Source of the DNA: Formicarius rufipectus
Lineage: Eukaryota; Chordata; Aves; Passeriformes; Formicariidae
Length of the DNA: 64,000 nt
Direction: 5' to 3'
NCBI GenBank assembly: GCA_013399695.1
Contig: VXAU01002299.1
Span: 1 to 64,000 of the forward strand
Shown here: in pieces, positions 60,701-64,000 of the stretch
Layout: each line of letters starts with the position of its first letter
How positions within the stretch are numbered: the stretch's first letter is position 1
Position numbers and translations under genes: made by a program
Notes under the pieces: model-generated
What the model was told of the DNA's origin: nothing
The model's database searches: none
What the model saw: the letters and a program-made list of their open reading frames with translations, nothing else

Positions 60701-62439
60701 TACTGAAAAGATTTTATTTGATTGTTCTCTCCTTCCAAAACTTTGCAATAAAACTAAACATATTTAGTTGAAGTGAATGCTCTTATTCTTTGTTAGTATA
60801 AAAACTAAATACAAAAGCAATAAAGAAATAGCATTATGGATTTGAAGTAAGAAAAGGTATGAATCCTATCAATTATAAATTTATTTGCTTAGATGGGTTT
60901 AAGATAACCCTATGGTTTTGCTCAGCAACATTTGTCAACCTAACATCACTGCCTTTTACTGTTTAAGCTGTATACATCTAAAGCAAAGCCCTTTTACTCC
61001 AGCCCCTTAGAACCTTTCCCTTTGTTAAAAGGATTTGCAATCTATTGAAATGCAAATGGAGATAAACACTGAAGTGTCCTGCTAACAGTGTTACTGAAAT
61101 ATATGCATGTTTTAAACTATATTTTTAGGGGTTTGTACTTCTGGAAGTACATATCTGCTAGTTTCAGGGAAAAAGAAATATTAATTTCTTTTAAACATTT
61201 TTTATTTTGTGTAAAATATTGTATATTACCAAGCAAACTTGGTCATTCTCTGTCATGATTACTGGAGCAAAAAGTAGCTCTGCCTTACTAAAATCATCAA
61301 TTCTATCTCATTTAAGATAAATTTCTAACTACTCATCATCACATGATAATTTTCCTTACCTTCAATGATGAAGAATATGTCAGACTCTATTAACGGTCCA
61401 GATCATTTGTCTATAAGATTATCATGTATGGAAAGCTCTGCCAGTTGTTTGGGGTTTTTGAAACCAACAAAGATACAACTCAGCACAATATAAACCTAAA
61501 ATATCTATTTTGTGTTACTATCTTTTCATAGTTTCAAACCAGCTTCTCTTTATCCTGGAAGTCCAGCAATATTTCTAGTTTTATTTGTGCCCTTATTTCC
61601 ATAATTGCCAGAATTTCATTTTGCACTTCATTAGCAACCCCAGCCCAGCCTAATATTCTAAATGAGCAAGAGCTCTTCACATTTCCTTTAATCACAAACA
61701 CTCATTATAATTTTTCTGGGTGATGGGGTATATCTGAAAATCAACATAATTCCAATATGTCTAATTTACATCCAACAGAGTTCTAAATTCTCCCTAATCG
61801 TGTTTCTGCAAATGTAGAAACAGCAAAAGAAATTAATGTAAGTATTTCAAATGCACTTCAACCAACATTTTCCAACTGAAAATCATTGCTGAACTCTTCA
61901 CTCATCTCCTTTCCCAATATGTAGACACATAGACATGTTTTCTGAAAATACACATCTTATTCCTGCACATCAAGATCTCAGAATATTTTATGTCAAAACA
62001 CATTTTTCCAGCATTTATGTTACTGAGTCAACAAGTATACTTCTGCTCTACCAGCTTTCACTATTCCAATTCTCTCCCTTTGAACTCTGAGGGGTTTCTT
62101 TCTGCCTCTGTTTGATGGTGCATTTTTTTCTGCCTTCATTGCTTAAAACAGAACACATTGACAAGCTTGATTGCTTCTCCATATGAGATGAATGTTCTGA
62201 TTTTGACTCCTTAAGCAATGGAAAACCCTCTAGACTCTACTGCTCTGGATTCTTAAAGGGGAAAGGGAAAAATTATCTTTACTGTTGAACAGCTACAACC
62301 AATGGTCAATTGGGAAGATCAGCCGGAGAATGTGGGTCTGACTTGTATTGTTTCTTCAACATGAAGCAGGCTGATGCAAACACAGACCCACCATCAGTGA
62401 TGGAAGAGTTGTGTGAATTCTTACCAGGATTTTGACCTC
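57792..62439. other. Long unique AT-rich noncoding stretch
   Basis: About 4.6 kb without a recognised repeat, RNA or gene. The two overlapping frames at 58533-58844 (minus) and the 87-codon frame at 59865-60128 (plus) resemble no family I know. Confidence 0.5.
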
Positions 62440-62601
62440 TAAAAATTGATGTCTCATCCCTGGAAGTGTCTAAGACCAGGTTGGATGGGGCTTGGAACAA
62501 TCTGGGCTAGTGGAAGGTGTCCCTGCCCCTGGCAGTGGGTAAACAAGATGATTGTTTACCCACTTCCCACCCAAACCCTTCTTGGATTCTATGCTTATCC
62601 A
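62440..62601 (+). mobile_element. CR1 LINE fragment, 3' end (plus strand), with a novel hairpin
   Basis: Reads 'CTCATCCCTGGAAGTGTCTA', 'GACCAGGTTGGATGGGGCTT', 'GGGCTAGTGGAAGGTGTCCC', then 'CACCCAAACCC' and 'GGATTCTATGCTTATCC' at the tail. Between them, where CR1 normally has a 'GGTTGGAACTAGATGATCTT'-type segment, this copy has a perfect 13-bp hairpin at 62534-62564. Confidence 0.93.
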
Positions 62602-62604
62602 CCA

Positions 62605-63080
62605 GTGGTGTTAAGAAAGCTGGCTGACATCACTGAGAAAATCCTCTCTCTTCTCTGAGAAGCCACCGAGGTTGTGGGACTCCCCAGAAGACTTGAAGAA
62701 GCCTAATGGAACCTCCATCTACAAGAAGCGCTCAGAGAAGAATTCAGGTCATTTTAAGCCCCTCAGTCTTACTTCACTTCCTGGGAAAATTATGGAATGA
62801 ATCCTTCTGGGGGCTACCACAAGACTGGGAAAAGCAAGCACAGATTCACCAAGAGCAAATCACGCTTGACAAACCTGATCACCCTCAATGACAAAGTCGG
62901 CTGCTTGTCTGACACAGAGCAAGCTGTGACCAATGTTTAACTAGATTTCTCTGGGGCTTTCAATACAGTTTTCTGCAGCCTTCTCCTGGAGAAACTCATT
63001 TTTTATGGTCTGGAGAAGGGGTCTGTGTGGGAAACTGGCTGACAGGTAACACCCAGGAAGGTCTTGGTAAATATGTGGAA
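62605..63080 (+). pseudogene. Decayed CR1 LINE ORF2 (reverse transcriptase) fragment
   Basis: Conceptual translation in shifting frames gives CR1 ORF2-like words in order: a KPLSLTSLPGKIME segment near 62757-62798, an HRFTKSKSRLTNLI-like segment near 62840-62880, and a LDFSGAFNTV segment near 62941-62970 that corresponds to reverse-transcriptase motif A. An in-frame stop precedes the last segment, its second Asp is replaced by Asn, and frameshifts separate the pieces, so the copy is dead. It belongs to a LINE retrotransposon, not a host gene. It lies right after the 3' end of another CR1 copy. Confidence 0.83.
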
Positions 63081-63907
63081 CATTCATTCTGATCTATGTT
63101 TAGACACCACTGGACAAACAAGTCTATTGCTGATATACGAAGAAGAATACAAATGGAAAACAATTTAAATTTTAATATAAAGTTAGTCATCATGGACAAT
63201 GGGAAGCCCAACAACTGAAAAAGTCTTAAAGCTAAAAAAAATTATCACCATCTAGCAAAATACATGAGAAAACCAATATGATTGCTTGATGGTTTAGTTT
63301 CAGTAAAATGAACTTACTTTACTTTCTAAGAACAGAACTTGTAAAACCATTGACACATTAAAGACACAGGGAATAGGAGAAAAAAATCTGTGGCTTATGA
63401 TGATTTATAAATACTATATTATTGCAGCATCATGTAATAATACATCAGCTGATCTTTGTCAATGATGAATTGGGTTCTTGATCAATGCATTTTAGTTAGA
63501 CTGATTACAGACAAGAACAATTACTTATAAAACAGAAACTGACCACCCAAACCATTATTTTAGATCCTTGTAGAGTAAATATACTTTTGTTGGATAATGC
63601 AGGCAAATTTGCCTAAGACAGAAAACATTAAACAAAAATATTAATGAATCGAAATGTAATATTTCCATGTAATCAGATAACACACTTGGAGTTCAAGAAA
63701 CCATATACATATGAATCCACAAAACAACTTTGCAACAACTTCTCTTCTTTTGGAATTCTAATAAAATTATCTTTAATTTAACTGTTTGATTTGTCAAAGA
63801 AATAAAGTTTACCTATATACTTTTAATTATATTAACTATTTTAACTATATACTTTCTTTAAAATTATTTTAACTCTATACTTTTTATAAAGAATTACATC
63901 ATAACAG
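63081..63907. other. Unique AT-rich noncoding stretch with a short repeat
   Basis: Three copies of a CTATATACTTT-like word lie at about 63813, 63845 and 63873, part of a diverged ~28-32-bp tandem duplication. Otherwise nothing recognised. Confidence 0.5.
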
Positions 63908-64000
63908 TTTTTTGTTTTGGTGTGTTTTGTTTTTGGTTTTGGTTTTGGTTTTTTGTTGTTATAGTTGTTTTTTTGGGGGGTTGTTTGTTTGTTTTTTGTG
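63908..64000 (+). repeat. G/T-rich strand-asymmetric tract, cut by the window end
   Basis: G and T make up nearly all of the plus strand (GGTTTTGGTTTTGG, then a GGGGGG run near 63975 and TTTGTTTG). The tract continues beyond the window. Confidence 0.88.

Noticed and set aside
1..64000. CRISPR arrays, tRNA or rRNA genes, bacterial operons
   Set aside because: No spaced direct repeats, cloverleaf-like or rRNA-like sequence was seen, and the repeat content is vertebrate.

Overview
This window looks like noncoding vertebrate DNA from a bird, most likely a songbird. I see no convincing protein-coding gene, rRNA or tRNA. The DNA is AT-rich and dense in stop codons. The open frames present are short (under about 185 codons, and the longest run through assembly Ns), they overlap on both strands, and many lie over retroelements or simple repeats. 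The avian assignment rests on many CR1 LINE fragments carrying the typical CR1 3' end (degenerate ATTCTATGAT-like octamers and the 'GGTTGGAAGGGACCTTAAAGATCAT' type of tail, in either orientation), and on LTRs of avian ERVL and ERV1-like type. The songbird guess is weaker and rests on the many C/A-rich or G/T-rich tracts and the LTR style.

Layout. 1-7.9 kb is mostly unique sequence with a (GATA)17 microsatellite and two C/A-rich tracts. 7.9-13.1 kb is a CR1-rich stretch, all fragments on the minus strand. 15.4-15.9 kb holds a solo LTR with TATA-like box, AATAAA signal and three 23-bp U3 repeats. 16.6-17.2 kb is an old CR1 on the plus strand. 20.3-21.1 kb is a moderately GC-rich, repeat-free block that may be a conserved enhancer. 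23-24.6 kb has three CR1 copies, two of them tail to tail, plus a G/T-rich tract. 26.6-27.1 kb is a GGGAA/GGGAAGGTTT minisatellite broken by a 296-bp assembly gap. 29.8 kb holds another CR1, and 31.7-32.2 kb an ERVL-type LTR. 33-42 kb is unique AT-rich DNA with three more strand-biased tracts. 43.05-43.74 kb is a second ERVL-like LTR on the minus strand. 45.8-47 kb is a nested cluster of three CR1 pieces next to short tandem duplications. 47-62.4 kb is mostly unique, with one old CR1 at 55.7 kb. 62.4-63.1 kb holds a CR1 3' end followed by decayed CR1 reverse-transcriptase coding sequence. The window ends inside another G/T-rich tract.

The most sensible reading is a gene desert or the inside of a very long intron. 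No genes work together here; any function is likely to be cis-regulatory. No new biological system is evident. The items most worth a second look are the family of strand-asymmetric C/A-G/T tracts, the perfect hairpin that replaced part of a CR1 tail at 62.54 kb, the gap-associated polypurine minisatellite, and the enhancer-like block at 20.3-21.1 kb. All repeat calls come from recognising sequence by eye and none has been checked by a database search.
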